From NCBI GenBank assembly GCA_036380875.1, contig DASVDX010000086.1, positions 1-64,000 of the forward strand: DNA of 64,000 bases. The letters run 5' to 3'. Positions 7,996 through 18,069 of the stretch are shown here, piece after piece (position 1 is the first letter of the stretch; each line of letters begins with the position of its first letter). The DNA comes from ZC4RG17 sp036380875. GTDB lineage: Bacteria; Actinomycetota; Acidimicrobiia; Spongiisociales; ZC4RG35. Under the pieces are notes generated by a model. That model was given only the letters and a program-made list of their open reading frames with translations. It was not told the origin of the DNA and ran no database searches. Made by a program: the position numbers and the translations under genes.

Positions 7996-8787
7996 TCAGA
8001 GCGCGGCTCTGAGATCCCGAACCGCCTCATGGAGCGACTTCGCCGCGTCCACGGAAGTGGGCGCCTCGAGCACCCGCCGCACGAGCGCCGAGCCGACGAT
8101 CACCCCGTCGGCTACCTTCGCCGCCTCGGCCGCCTGGGCGGGCGTCGAGATACCCACGCCGAGCACGAGGGGGATGTCTGTCACCGACCTCACCCGCTGG
8201 CTCAATTCTACGGCGCGTCCGCTGAGCTGTTCTCGCTCGCCGGTCACACCCATCTCGGCGACGCCGTAGATGAACACGGGATCGAGGGCGGCCACTGCCC
8301 TCACCCGTTCCTCGCCGGTGGTGGGTGAGACGAACAGCACCATGCCCAACCCGTGGGCGCGGGCGGCGTCGATCACGGGACTCGCCTCCTCGACCGGCAG
8401 GTCGGGAACGATCACACCCTGGGCGCCGGCCGAGGCGATCCGGGAGCAGAACTGGTCGGGCCCGATGCGGAAAACGACGTTGGCGTAGGTCATGGTCAGG
8501 CATGGGAGCCCGGTCCGTGCCGCCACCTTCTCCACCACCCGCAAGGCGGCGTCGACGTCGATGCCCTCCTCGAGCGCCACCTGGGACGCCTTCTGGATGA
8601 CCGGCCCGTCCATCAACGGATCCGAATACGGGATGCCGATCTCGAACCCGTCTGCGCCGGCGTCGGCCATGGCATCGAACAGATCCGGTGAGACGTCTTC
8701 CGAGGGAAGCCCGGCCGTCATGTAGGGCAGCAGGGCTTTGTGGCGGGAGGCGAATATCGACCGGATCAAAGCTGACCCTCCATCCAC
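7996..8787 (-). CDS. trpA: Tryptophan synthase alpha subunit
   Basis: Cleaves indole-3-glycerol phosphate to indole and glyceraldehyde 3-phosphate; indole passes to TrpB. A TIM barrel of about 263 residues with the catalytic Glu in ADGFEIGIPYSDPLMDGP and Asp in GVIVPDLPVEE, plus the phosphate-binding GVGIST loop. With the ATG at 8787 the distance to the TAGLP loop equals that of E. coli TrpA, and the gene overlaps trpB by 22 bases. A TTG at 8769 has the better ribosome site (GGAGGG five bases before it) and would give a 4-base overlap and 257 residues, so the start is open. It is the last gene of the trp operon. Confidence 0.95.
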   Translation of the reverse strand: MDGGSALIRSIFASRHKALLPYMTAGLPSEDVSPDLFDAMADAGADGFEIGIPYSDPLMDGPVIQKASQVALEEGIDVDAALRVVEKVAARTGLPCLTMTYANVVFRIGPDQFCSRIASAGAQGVIVPDLPVEEASPVIDAARAHGLGMVLFVSPTTGEERVRAVAALDPVFIYGVAEMGVTGEREQLSGRAVELSQRVRSVTDIPLVLGVGISTPAQAAEAAKVADGVIVGSALVRRVLEAPTSVDAAKSLHEAVRDLRAAL

Positions 8788-9953
8788 TCGATGATCGTGC
8801 CCATGTCCTTGTCGCCCCGTCCGGAGAGGTTGATGAGCACGGTGCGCCCGGCCAGTTCGTCACGGGCCTTGGCGACCCAGGCGACGGCATGGGCCGACTC
8901 GAGGGCGGGGATGATGCCTTCGGTGCGAGCGAGCAGCGACACGCCTTCCAATGCTTCGGCATCCGTGACCGAAACGTAGCGGGCCAGGCCCGTTTCGAGG
9001 AAGTATGCGTGCTCGGGTCCCACACCCGGATAGTCGAGCCCGGCCGAGATCGAATGCGCCTCTTCGACCTGGCCGTCCTCGTCTTGGAGCATGTAGGTGC
9101 GGGAGCCGTGGAGGATGCCCGGCGTCCCGGCTCCCAGGGAGGCGCCGTGGCGTCCCGTCTCGATCCCCTCTCCCGCCGCTTCCACGCCGACCAGTTCGAC
9201 TCCCGTCCCGGCAAAGGGGTAGAAGATGCCGATCGAGTTGGAGCCACCCCCGACGCAGGCCACGATCACATCAGGCCGCCTGTCGCCGAGCTGTTCGAGG
9301 CATTCGTCTCCGATCACGCGCTGGAACTCGCGGACGATCCACGGGAACGGGTGGGGGCCCACCACCGAGCCGATCACGTAGTGGGTGTTCTCGACGGTGC
9401 GAACCCATTCCCTCATCGCCTCGTTGACGGCGTCCTTCAGGGTTCCGGCACCGGATGTGACCGGGACGACATCGGTGCCGAGCAGCCGCATCCGGGCGAC
9501 GTTGAGGGCCTGCCTCTCGATGTCGACTTCACCCATGAAGACGTGGCACTCCAGCCCGAGGGCGGCGGCGGCGGTGGCGGTAGCGACCCCGTGCTGGCCG
9601 GCACCGGTTTCGGCGATGATCCGCTCTTTGCCCATCCGCTTGGCGAGGAGGACCTGGCCCATGGCGTTGTTGATCTTGTGGGCGCCGGTGTGGGCGAGAT
9701 CCTCCCGTTTGAGGAGGATCTCGACGCCCAGCTCCTCCGAGAGACGGGGAGCCGCGTGGAGCGGCGTGGGTCGGCCGACGAAGTCGGTGAGCCAGCGGTC
9801 CAGCTCCGCCCGGAACTCCGGGTCGTCCCAGGCGTCGACGAACGCCTTCTCCAGTTCCTCGAGGGCAGACATCAACGTCTCGGGGGCGAACCGGCCGCCG
9901 TAGTCGCCGAAGCGCCCGGTGGAATCGGGCCGGTCGAGTCTCTGGGCGGTCAT
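8766..9953 (-). CDS. trpB: Tryptophan synthase beta subunit
   Basis: The 395-residue PLP enzyme that condenses indole with serine. The cofactor lysine is K93 in HTGAHKINNA, the GGGSN phosphate loop is present (ACVGGGSNSIG), and the ETGAGQHG substrate loop is intact. It is a TrpB1-type protein, as its N-terminus GRFGDYGGRFAPETLM shows, and should form the alpha2-beta2 complex with the adjacent trpA product. It overlaps trpF by four bases (ATGA) and trpA at its other end, so the last three genes of the operon are translationally coupled. Confidence 0.98.
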   Translation of the reverse strand: MTAQRLDRPDSTGRFGDYGGRFAPETLMSALEELEKAFVDAWDDPEFRAELDRWLTDFVGRPTPLHAAPRLSEELGVEILLKREDLAHTGAHKINNAMGQVLLAKRMGKERIIAETGAGQHGVATATAAAALGLECHVFMGEVDIERQALNVARMRLLGTDVVPVTSGAGTLKDAVNEAMREWVRTVENTHYVIGSVVGPHPFPWIVREFQRVIGDECLEQLGDRRPDVIVACVGGGSNSIGIFYPFAGTGVELVGVEAAGEGIETGRHGASLGAGTPGILHGSRTYMLQDEDGQVEEAHSISAGLDYPGVGPEHAYFLETGLARYVSVTDAEALEGVSLLARTEGIIPALESAHAVAWVAKARDELAGRTVLINLSGRGDKDMGTIIEWMEGQL

Positions 9954-10579
9954 GGTCGGTGGGTTTCCTTGGCGACCTTCACGAAGTCACGGATCCGGGC
10001 AGGGTCTTTCACGCCGGGCGACGACTCTAGGCCCGAGGAGGCGTCGACTCCGAACGGTCGCACTCGTTGCACGGCGTCGGCCACGTTGTCGGGGTCCAGG
10101 CCCCCGGCGAGGAGGAACCGTCGCTCCAGGTGGGCGATGGCGTCCCAGTCGAAGGTCTCGCCCGTTCCCCCGGGCAAGGTGGCGTGGGGTGTGTCGATGA
10201 GGAGGAGCTCGTTGGGGGTTTCCGGAGGAGGCTCCTGGCCGGCGCGGACGGGTTGGATGACGCCCAGACCGAAGCGGCGGGCGGCCGCGGCTGCGACCCC
10301 CGAGTGACGCCCGTGGGGTTGCACGGCGTCGACCCCGGCTTGGGTGGCAGCGGCGAGTAGTTCCTGCGAGTCGAGATCGACGGTCACCAGCACCGTCGTC
10401 ACGGGCGACGCCCCGGCGAGCCGCCGGATGGTCTGCAGGTCGTGGTGCCGGGGAGATGGTTCCCAGAACACGAAGCCGACTGCGTCGGCACCGGCATCGG
10501 CAGCCGCTTCGACGTCTTCGGGCGTGCCCAGGCCGCACACCTTCACGAACAGCCCGTCCGCCTCCCACCTGACGCTCAT
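9950..10579 (-). CDS. trpF: Phosphoribosylanthranilate isomerase
   Basis: Performs the Amadori rearrangement of phosphoribosylanthranilate. A 209-residue barrel with the catalytic Cys in LFVKVCGLGTPED and the catalytic Asp in LLLIDTPHATLPGGTGE, and a phosphate site near LLAGGLDPDNV. The usual QLHG motif reads VQPHG. A dedicated TrpF is worth noting, since mycobacteria and streptomycetes lack trpF and use the dual HisA/TrpF enzyme PriA. Overlaps trpB by ATGA and follows trpC with a short overlap. Confidence 0.93.
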   Translation of the reverse strand: MSVRWEADGLFVKVCGLGTPEDVEAAADAGADAVGFVFWEPSPRHHDLQTIRRLAGASPVTTVLVTVDLDSQELLAAATQAGVDAVQPHGRHSGVAAAAARRFGLGVIQPVRAGQEPPPETPNELLLIDTPHATLPGGTGETFDWDAIAHLERRFLLAGGLDPDNVADAVQRVRPFGVDASSGLESSPGVKDPARIRDFVKVAKETHRP

Positions 10580-11343
10580 CTGGGTACCCGCAGGGCAGTG
10601 ACGAGGGCGGCCGGGTCGCCCGCCTTGACGAGGGCCTCGCCCACCAACACGGCGTCGTAGCCGGCGTCGGCCATTCGGCGCGCGTCGTCGGGCCCGAATA
10701 TGCCCGACTCGGCAACGGTGGTCGACACGCCTTCGAGCAGAGGGGCGATCTTCTCGGCGGTGGCGAGATCGACGTCGAACGTGTTGAGATCACGATTGTT
10801 GACACCGACGAAGGTGGCGCCGGCGTCGACGGCTCGCGACGCCTCCTCGGTGGTGTGCACCTCGACCAGAGCGTCGAGACCGGCGTCGGCGGCGGTCTCG
10901 ATGAGACGGCGGAGTTGGCGGTCGTCGAGGGCGGCGACGATCAGGAGCACCGCGGAGGCGCCCAGCGCCCTCGCCTCCCAGATCTGGACCGCCTCGAGGG
11001 TGAAGTCTTTGCGCAGCACCGGCAGACGGGTGGCGGTGGCGACGGCGGCGAGGTCGGCATTGGACCCGGAGAAGAACTCGGGTTCGGTGAGCACCGAGAT
11101 CCCCGCCGCTCCCCCGGCGGCGTACTGGGACGCCTGGGCGACCGGGTCCAGGTCGAGGTCCAGCGGACCCCGGGACGGCGAGCGACGTTTCACCTCGCCG
11201 ATGACGGCGAGCCGATCGCCGCTGAGCGCGGCGGCGAACGGAGGCGGTGGCGGGGCTTCGGTGGCCTCGCGAACGATGTCGTCGGTGCGCTCCAGCAGAG
11301 CAGGGAGACGTTGCCGGGTCCGGTCGAGGATCTGGTCCAGCAT
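10576..11343 (-). CDS. trpC: Indole-3-glycerol phosphate synthase
   Basis: Closes the indole ring in tryptophan synthesis. A 255-residue TIM barrel with the family motifs VIGEVKRRSPSRG (catalytic Lys/Glu), VLRKDFTLEAVQIWEARA and VGVNNRDLNTF, ending with the VAESGI and DAVLVGEAL phosphate loops. I use the ATG that shares its A with the upstream TGA (TGATG); a TTG one codon earlier is possible. It is TrpC only, not fused to TrpF, which is the next gene. Confidence 0.97.
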   Translation of the reverse strand: MLDQILDRTRQRLPALLERTDDIVREATEAPPPPPFAAALSGDRLAVIGEVKRRSPSRGPLDLDLDPVAQASQYAAGGAAGISVLTEPEFFSGSNADLAAVATATRLPVLRKDFTLEAVQIWEARALGASAVLLIVAALDDRQLRRLIETAADAGLDALVEVHTTEEASRAVDAGATFVGVNNRDLNTFDVDLATAEKIAPLLEGVSTTVAESGIFGPDDARRMADAGYDAVLVGEALVKAGDPAALVTALRVPR

Positions 11344-12235
11344 CAACCCACCATCGGCAACTCGGCAGCGGCGGCGGACGCCTCACCACCATCCCAGCGG
11401 ACCGTCAGGGCGTCGCCGGGTTCGACCTCCCTGCGCAGCAGAGCCAGGCCGACCGGGGAGCGCAAAGTGAGAGACTCCGCCGGAGACGTCAGCTTCCCGA
11501 CGACCTTGTCGCCCTTGACGATCTCGGCGTTGGGGGGCGGAATGATGTTGGTGGTGATGATCACGCCCATCAGTGTGCGGGGGGCGTTGCCGCCGCGGCT
11601 GCCGACCCGAGCGACCAGTTCCTGACCAAGGAAACACCCCTTGGTGAAGTCGACCGTCTGCGGGACGAGGCCGGTCTCGTGGGGCATCGTGTCCGAGTCC
11701 ACATCGACTCCCATCACCGGCTCACCCGCTTCCACCCTGACTGCCGTCCACGCCAGCGTGCCTACGTGCGGCAGGTCGGGGTCGCCTGTCGTGACGCTGC
11801 GAATGTTCCCGGCCAGAGGTATCCCGGCCGTGAACTCACCTTCATCGGACCAGCCTTCGATGGCAGGCGACTCAGGACCCACCACCGTGACGATCGGCCT
11901 CTCCTCGGGTGTGATGTCTACTTTCACCCGGATGCGGTAGCGGGCCAGGGTGTCGGCCACCACCTGCCCGTAGCCGGCGTCGGTGAGGAGACCCACTCGG
12001 TCTTCGCCGCGGAGAACCCACAGGAGAGCGGTGATGTAGCCGCGGGGCTCCAGGAGGAATGAGCGGCGCACGGTGCCCGGCGGCTGGTCGACGATGTTCT
12101 GGGAGAGGAGGCTCTCGAGGAACGTGATGGCGTCAGGACCGGTGAACCACACCAAGTCGTAGAGGCCGTCTACCCGTCCGGACTCCGAGCGTGCGGCCAG
12201 GTACTCGGCGGTGACGTCGCCGTAGGAGACTGCGG

Positions 12236-12239
<4 letters not shown>
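11343..12239 (-). CDS. ygfZ: Folate-binding YgfZ/GcvT-like protein (Fe-S cluster maintenance)
   Basis: A 298-residue aminomethyltransferase-fold protein. It bears the YgfZ signature KGCFLGQELVARV near residue 205, including the conserved cysteine, which separates YgfZ from true GcvT. Family members bind tetrahydrofolate and help assemble or repair some Fe-S enzymes. The start is the ATG in a 4-base ATGA overlap with trpE, and its stop overlaps the trpC start by one base, so it is firmly built into the trp operon although it has no known step in tryptophan synthesis. Whether the link is functional or just positional is unknown. Confidence 0.92.
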
Positions 12240-13696
<1,457 letters not shown>

Positions 13697-13702
13697 GCCC
13701 GA

Positions 13703-13708
13703 AGGGTA
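13703..13708 (-). promoter_or_regulatory. -10 box of a leaderless trp operon promoter
   Basis: TACCCT on the minus strand matches TANNNT and ends exactly six bases before the trpE ATG, placing the transcript start at or next to the start codon. Identical geometry occurs at thyA, ileS and fabD. The box lies just beside the 45-bp palindrome at 13719-13763. Confidence 0.55.
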
Positions 13709-13718
13709 CCGGGCGATC

Positions 13719-13763
13719 TCTGTGAAGATTACTGCCGCTGTTCGCCGCGAAGATCTTCACAGA
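13719..13763. repeat. 45-bp near-palindrome, copy 1
   Basis: Arms TCTGTGAAGAT and ATCTTCACAGA (11 bp, exact) enclose a 23-base GC-rich middle. The stop codon of the AbiEi-like gene (13757-13759) lies inside the right arm. A second copy is at 14688-14732; compared in inverted orientation the two agree at 37 of 45 positions (counted by hand). It sits between that gene and the trpE promoter and could serve as a transcription stop, though no T run follows. Confidence 0.75.
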
Positions 13764-14650
13764 AGGCCGAGGAACTGCCGGATCTCGGTCACCACCGCCT
13801 GCGGGTTGCGACGGATCTGCCGTCCGGTGAACCGCCTGAGTTCGATGCCGGCGGCCAGCAGGTCGTTCTGGCGGGCGAGATCCCGCTCCAACTGCTCGGC
13901 GCTCGAGTGTGCGCCGACGCCGTCGACCTCCACTCCCTTGTCTCTGTCGGGCCAGCCGAAGTCGACCCGATAGGTGCGACCGGACGGGCAGGTCACCTCC
14001 CATTGCGGCACAGGCGGGGGGATGCCGGCGTCGTCCATGTGTCGGCGCAACTCCAGTTCGGCCGGGCTCCCCGTCGGTCCACGCATCTCGAGCAAGTCGA
14101 TCGCCCGCTCGACTTTTCTCACGCCCCTCACTCCCGGGCCGCCCTTCTCCGCCACGACTCGCATCAGGCGGAGCGGATCGGTGAGACCGAGGCGAACGGC
14201 GGAGTCGACGCCCTTGGCGATGAGGTCCTGTGGCAGGACGGCGGCCGAGTCGAGGAGCGTTCGCTCGACCGTGGTGGTCGGCAGGCCGTGGACGACGACC
14301 GCCTGCACAGACCGGCGAGTGCGATGGCGGATCACCCCTTTGGGAACCGGAGCATGCGCGTAAGGCACGGTGATCTCGACGAGACCGGTTTGTATGCCGT
14401 CGAGGCCCCACAGGGCGAACGCCGCCCGATGGGACACGACCGCTCCTTCCCCCGCAGCCAGGACTGCCGCCTCCAGTCGCTCCAGCCAACGGTCGGAACG
14501 CGGGCCGATGCGATAGACGCCGGCGTGGAGCCGCGTCCACCACCCCGCACGGACCCGGCTGGCGATCATCGCATCGGTGCCGCCGGCCGCCAGGACCATG
14601 TCCCGGCTGACGACCTCGTACCCTCGCAGACGCTGATCCAGTTCCCCCAT
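13757..14650 (-). CDS. AbiEi-antitoxin-like protein with DUF559 nuclease-like C-terminus
   Basis: A 297-residue two-domain protein. The N-terminal part (about 1-180) resembles the AbiEi family: a winged-helix start (RDMVLAAGGTDAMIASRV, WWTRLHAGVYRIG) followed by the domain with SHRAAFALWGLDG and TTTVERTLLDSA. The C-terminal 100 residues look like DUF559, a Vsr-like PD-(D/E)XK fold: YRVDFGWPD, then KGVEVDGVGAH and a final RFTGRQIRRNP. No AbiEii toxin gene is adjacent, so a classical type IV toxin-antitoxin pair is unlikely. Single-gene proteins of this layout are common in Actinobacteria and their role is unknown. The gene is bracketed by two 45-bp palindromes and sits between dfrA and trpE, suggesting it arrived or moved as a unit. 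Confidence 0.8.
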   Translation of the reverse strand: MGELDQRLRGYEVVSRDMVLAAGGTDAMIASRVRAGWWTRLHAGVYRIGPRSDRWLERLEAAVLAAGEGAVVSHRAAFALWGLDGIQTGLVEITVPYAHAPVPKGVIRHRTRRSVQAVVVHGLPTTTVERTLLDSAAVLPQDLIAKGVDSAVRLGLTDPLRLMRVVAEKGGPGVRGVRKVERAIDLLEMRGPTGSPAELELRRHMDDAGIPPPVPQWEVTCPSGRTYRVDFGWPDRDKGVEVDGVGAHSSAEQLERDLARQNDLLAAGIELRRFTGRQIRRNPQAVVTEIRQFLGLL

Positions 14651-14687
14651 GCCCCGGCATGGTGCGGGACGGGAGTGACATCTACGT

Positions 14688-14732
14688 TCTGTGAAGATCT
14701 TCGGCGCTATTCGCCGCAGAAATCTTCACAGA
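14688..14732. repeat. 45-bp near-palindrome, copy 2
   Basis: Same 11-bp arms as the copy at 13719-13763 with a GGCGCTATTCGCC-type centre. The dfrA stop codon (14726-14728) lies inside one arm, just as the stop of the AbiEi-like gene lies inside an arm of copy 1, so both copies form 3' ends of leftward genes. Confidence 0.75.
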
Positions 14733-15187
14733 CGTTCGTAGCGGACGAAGGCGAACCCGTCACCGGGAGTCCTCGCCACCTCGCGCCAAACATTCGGGTC
14801 GATCTCGGGGAAGAAGGTGTCGCCCTCCGGTTCGGCGTCGACTTCGGTGATCTCGAGAACGTCGGCCACACCCATGGCCTGGCGATAGATCTCTCCCCCG
14901 CCGACCACGAACACGTCGTCGCCGCCCGCGATCTCGAGCGCCATTTCCAGCGACGGCGCCATCTCCACCCCCTCGATCTCCAAGTCGGGGTTGCGGCTCA
15001 CCACCACGGTGCGCCGCCCGGGCAGGGGGCGGCCGATCGATTCGTACGTTTTGCGTCCCATCACCAGCACCCCGCCCATCGTCAGCTCCTTGAACCGGCG
15101 CATGTCTTCGGGGATCCGCCACGGCAGGTCGTTGTCACGGCCGATGACCCGGTTGCGGGCCACCGCCGCCACGATCGTGACGGGCAT
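14726..15187 (-). CDS. dfrA: Dihydrofolate reductase
   Basis: A 153-residue NADPH-dependent enzyme that regenerates tetrahydrofolate consumed by thymidylate synthase. Visible motifs are the N-terminal IVAAVARNRVIGRDNDLPWR, the catalytic acid in IPEDMRRFK, GRKTYESIGRPLPGR and VVGGGEIYRQAM. The ATG shares one base with the thyA stop (TGATG), so the two are translationally coupled and their products act in one cycle. The last codons run into the 45-bp palindrome. Confidence 0.95.
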   Translation of the reverse strand: MPVTIVAAVARNRVIGRDNDLPWRIPEDMRRFKELTMGGVLVMGRKTYESIGRPLPGRRTVVVSRNPDLEIEGVEMAPSLEMALEIAGGDDVFVVGGGEIYRQAMGVADVLEITEVDAEPEGDTFFPEIDPNVWREVARTPGDGFAFVRYERL

Positions 15188-15981
15188 CAGACGGCGATCG
15201 GCGCCTTGATCGCCGGGTGCGGGTCGTAGCCGAGGACCTCGATGTCGTCGAGGTCGAAGTCGTCGAGCTTGCGCACCTCCGGGTTGAGGCGCAGCGTCGG
15301 CAGCGGCCGGGGCTCGCGCTCCAACTGCAGCTTCGCCTGCTCGACGTGGTTGGTGTAGAGGTGGGCGTCGCCGAGCGTGTGGATGAACTCCCCTACCTCG
15401 AGGTCGGTCACCTGGGCGACCATGTGGGTGAGGAGGGAATACGAGGCGATGTTGAAGGGCACGCCCAGGAAGACGTCGGCGGACCGCTGATACAGCTGGC
15501 AGGAGAGCTTGCCGTCGGCGACGTAGAACTGGAACAGCGTGTGGCATGGCGGCAGCGCCATGTCGTCGAGATCGGCGACGTTCCATGCCGAGACGATGTG
15601 CCGGCGGGAATCGGGGTTCTCGCGAATCGAGCGCACGACCCGTTCGATCTGGTCGATGTGCCTGCCGTCGGGCGCCGGCCACGACCGCCATTGGTAGCCG
15701 TAGATCGGCCCGAGCTCGCCCGACTCGTCGCCCCATTCGTCCCAGATCGTTACTCCCCGCTCCTGCAGCCAGCGGACGTTGGTGGAGCCGCGTAGGAACC
15801 ACAACAACTCGGCGATAACGGACTTCAGGTGCACCTTCTTGGTTGTGACCACCGGGAACCCGGCCTGCAAGTCGAAGCGCATCTGGTGCCCGAAGATCGA
15901 ATAGGTCCCCGTCCCAGTGCGGTCCGACTTGTGGACGCCTTCGTCGAGGATCCGGGTCAACAGGTCGTGGTACTGGCGCAC
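15187..15981 (-). CDS. thyA: Thymidylate synthase (ThyA type)
   Basis: A 264-residue enzyme, the same length as E. coli ThyA, that methylates dUMP with methylenetetrahydrofolate. The nucleophile is C146 in LPPCHTLFQF. The dUMP-binding arginines (SRRH), the QRSAD motif and the GDAHLYTNH motif are present. It starts with GTG, six bases after a TACGAT box, so its mRNA is probably leaderless. It forms a two-gene operon with dfrA. Having ThyA means the flavin-dependent ThyX is not required. Confidence 0.98.
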   Translation of the reverse strand: MRQYHDLLTRILDEGVHKSDRTGTGTYSIFGHQMRFDLQAGFPVVTTKKVHLKSVIAELLWFLRGSTNVRWLQERGVTIWDEWGDESGELGPIYGYQWRSWPAPDGRHIDQIERVVRSIRENPDSRRHIVSAWNVADLDDMALPPCHTLFQFYVADGKLSCQLYQRSADVFLGVPFNIASYSLLTHMVAQVTDLEVGEFIHTLGDAHLYTNHVEQAKLQLEREPRPLPTLRLNPEVRKLDDFDLDDIEVLGYDPHPAIKAPIAV

Positions 15982-15987
15982 CTTCGC

Positions 15988-15993
15988 ATCGTA
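15988..15993 (-). promoter_or_regulatory. -10 box of a leaderless thyA-dfrA promoter
   Basis: TACGAT on the minus strand, six bases before the GTG of thyA. Same spacing as at trpE, ileS and fabD. No ribosome-binding sequence lies between box and start. Confidence 0.55.
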
Positions 15994-16021
15994 GACCGGG
16001 GCGACGACGCCGGCGCGGATA

Positions 16022-16792
16022 TCAGATTCGGGCCAGGTTCTCGAGGAAGGGAATGTCGCTGAAAGCCCTCGACAACGCCCCGGACCAGGCGGTGAGGTTC
16101 CCGGTCAGCATCACCAACCCGAAGGCAGCGAGGGCGATGCCGGAGGCGATGTTGATGGGCTTGAGCCAGCGCCGGAGACGTCCGAACAGCTTGACGAGGC
16201 CCAGGCCGGCGAGGAGGAAAGGCACCCCGAGACCGAGGGCGTAGGCGACGAGCAGCCCGATCCCCCGGGCGACGGTGTCCTGGGTGGCGGCCGTGGCCAG
16301 TACAACGGTCAGGATCGGGCCGATGCACGGCGTCCAGCCGAAGGCGAAAGCCATCCCCATCACCGGCGCCGCCCAGCGTCCCAACCGGGAGGGGCGGACC
16401 TCGAAGCGTCGCTCGCGCTGGAGGAAACCGAGGATGCCCCGGTTCGACACCGCCATCGCCACTATGAGCACGCCCATCACCACGATCACCGCCCCCGCAA
16501 CGACGGTCAGTTGGGGCAGGTTGCGGCGGATGACCTGCGAAAGGGTCGTGGCCGACGCTCCGAGGGCGGCGAACACGACGGTGAACCCGGCGATGAACAT
16601 GAGGATCCGCCCGAGCATCGTCTTCGTCGGGACCGTGCCCGCGGTGACGTCGGCCGTCGAATAGCCCGACATCATCGCCAGGTAGCCGGGCAGAAGGGGA
16701 AGGACACAGGGGGAAACGAAGGAGAGGATCCCGCCGCCGAAAGCGACGACCGCCTGGAGGAGGAATCCGGACTCCGCCAGACCTTCTGTCAT
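16022..16792 (-). CDS. ccdA: CcdA-type thiol:disulfide electron transporter
   Basis: A 256-residue protein with six predicted membrane helices. It carries the two reactive cysteines of the CcdA/DsbD core: SFVSPCVLPLLPGY near the start and FGWTPCIGPIL near residue 155. CcdA carries electrons from cytosolic thioredoxin across the membrane to reduce thiols for cytochrome c maturation and related exported proteins. No ResB/ResC or CcsX partner is adjacent. I start at MTEGLAESG; the codons before it are Arg/Gly-rich and unlike the family. It is read away from the divergent MFS gene. Confidence 0.9.
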   Translation of the reverse strand: MTEGLAESGFLLQAVVAFGGGILSFVSPCVLPLLPGYLAMMSGYSTADVTAGTVPTKTMLGRILMFIAGFTVVFAALGASATTLSQVIRRNLPQLTVVAGAVIVVMGVLIVAMAVSNRGILGFLQRERRFEVRPSRLGRWAAPVMGMAFAFGWTPCIGPILTVVLATAATQDTVARGIGLLVAYALGLGVPFLLAGLGLVKLFGRLRRWLKPINIASGIALAAFGLVMLTGNLTAWSGALSRAFSDIPFLENLARI

Positions 16793-16851
16793 GGCGACAG
16801 TGTCCCACGAAAACCCCGAAAGTCCGCATCGCCTACTCTCCCGCCGGACCG

Positions 16852-18069
16852 ATGCGCGCACCCGCCGTCCTCCGCCCCTTCCTCCCCACCGTTCCCCTGA
16901 CACGGAACGACAGGTGGATGATCTTCCTCCTGTGGGTCACCGGGGTTGCCATGGGATGGTCGCAGGGCGAGCCATCGAGTCTCGTCCCCTTCACCCGAAT
17001 CGACCTCGGGGTCAGCCAAGGCGGGATGAGCCTCATCCTGTCCATCGCCCGATTCGCCGCCTTCTTCGCCGTCTTCATCGGGGCGCTGGCTGACCGCATC
17101 GGACGACGCCGCCCGCTGATCGGCTCGCTCGCCTTGCTTCTCGTCGCCACCGGGCTCAGCGCCCTCGCCCCTACCGCCTTCCTCTACGGGGCGGCCCAAG
17201 CCCTCGCCCGCGTGGGAGCGGCAGCCACGGCGGCCTTGGCGGTGGTGGCGATGGCCGAGGGCGTTTCCCCGGCGGTGCGGGCCTATTCGATCGGCTTCTT
17301 CGGCGCCGCCGCCAGTTTCGGCTCGGGCATCTCGGTGATGACGCTGCCGCTCGCCGAGTCGGTGAGTTGGCGGCTCCCCCATGGGCTGCCGACCGTCCTG
17401 ATCCTGGTGCTGCCCTTCCTGTGGCGTCGTCTTCCCGAGTCACCTCTGGTCGGCGAACGTCTGGTGGTCCTCCCCCGGGTGGAGTTGTTCCAGGGCGTGT
17501 GGGCGCGCCGGCTGACCCTGGTGTGTGCCATCGGCCTCCTCTCTTCGGCTTTCACCGCCGTCGGCCTGGCTTTCACGACCGAGCGGCTCATCGGCGACCT
17601 GGGTTACTCGGCCGGGACGACGATCCTCGTCACCGTGGGTGGAGGAACACTGGGCGGCCTCGGATTCTTCGTCGGCGGCCGCCTCGCCGACTCGTGGGGT
17701 CGGCGCCCGACTTCGATCTTCTCGCTGGCGCTGGCCCTGATCGGTGGCCTGGTCCTGTACGCCGCCACCGACCTGTGGGCGTTGTGGCTGGCGGCGCTGG
17801 CCTCGTCGTTCGGGGCTTTCGCCTACATCCCGTCGGGCGGCGCCCACCGCTCGGAACTCTTCCCCACCTCTCTCCGGGGTTATGCCAACACCGCCGCCGG
17901 ATACCTGGCCACGGTCGGGTCGGCGGTCGGCTTGCTCGTGGGAAGCATCACGATCGACCGACTCGGCCTGTTCGACACGCTGGCGCTGCTCGGGGTCGGC
18001 CTCGTCGTGGCCGCCCTCCTCACCGCGCTGCTCCCCGAGACTCTGGGAACGAGCCTCGAGGAGGTCTAG
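16852..18069 (+). CDS. MFS transporter
   Basis: A 405-residue major facilitator with about twelve membrane segments. Loop 2-3 contains ALADRIGRRRPLIG and the matching loop in the second half GGRLADSWGRRPTSI, both variants of the MFS G-x-x-x-D-R/S-x-G-R-R signature. SELFPTSLRGYANT near the C-terminal half resembles sugar/metabolite-type MFS proteins. Substrate cannot be told. The gene stands alone, diverging from ccdA. It ends tail to tail with the MATE gene by sharing CTAG, so both stop codons are TAG. Confidence 0.85.
   Translation: MRAPAVLRPFLPTVPLTRNDRWMIFLLWVTGVAMGWSQGEPSSLVPFTRIDLGVSQGGMSLILSIARFAAFFAVFIGALADRIGRRRPLIGSLALLLVATGLSALAPTAFLYGAAQALARVGAAATAALAVVAMAEGVSPAVRAYSIGFFGAAASFGSGISVMTLPLAESVSWRLPHGLPTVLILVLPFLWRRLPESPLVGERLVVLPRVELFQGVWARRLTLVCAIGLLSSAFTAVGLAFTTERLIGDLGYSAGTTILVTVGGGTLGGLGFFVGGRLADSWGRRPTSIFSLALALIGGLVLYAATDLWALWLAALASSFGAFAYIPSGGAHRSELFPTSLRGYANTAAGYLATVGSAVGLLVGSITIDRLGLFDTLALLGVGLVVAALLTALLPETLGTSLEEV

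Noticed and set aside
13757..14650. Type IV AbiE toxin-antitoxin pair
   Set aside because: Only the AbiEi-like half is present; neighbours are dfrA and trpE, and no AbiEii nucleotidyltransferase toxin is adjacent.
13719..14732. Integron-type gene cassette with attC sites
   Set aside because: The repeat-gene layout resembles a cassette, but the palindromes lack the GTTRRRY/RYYYAAC core sites of attC, and there is no integrase.
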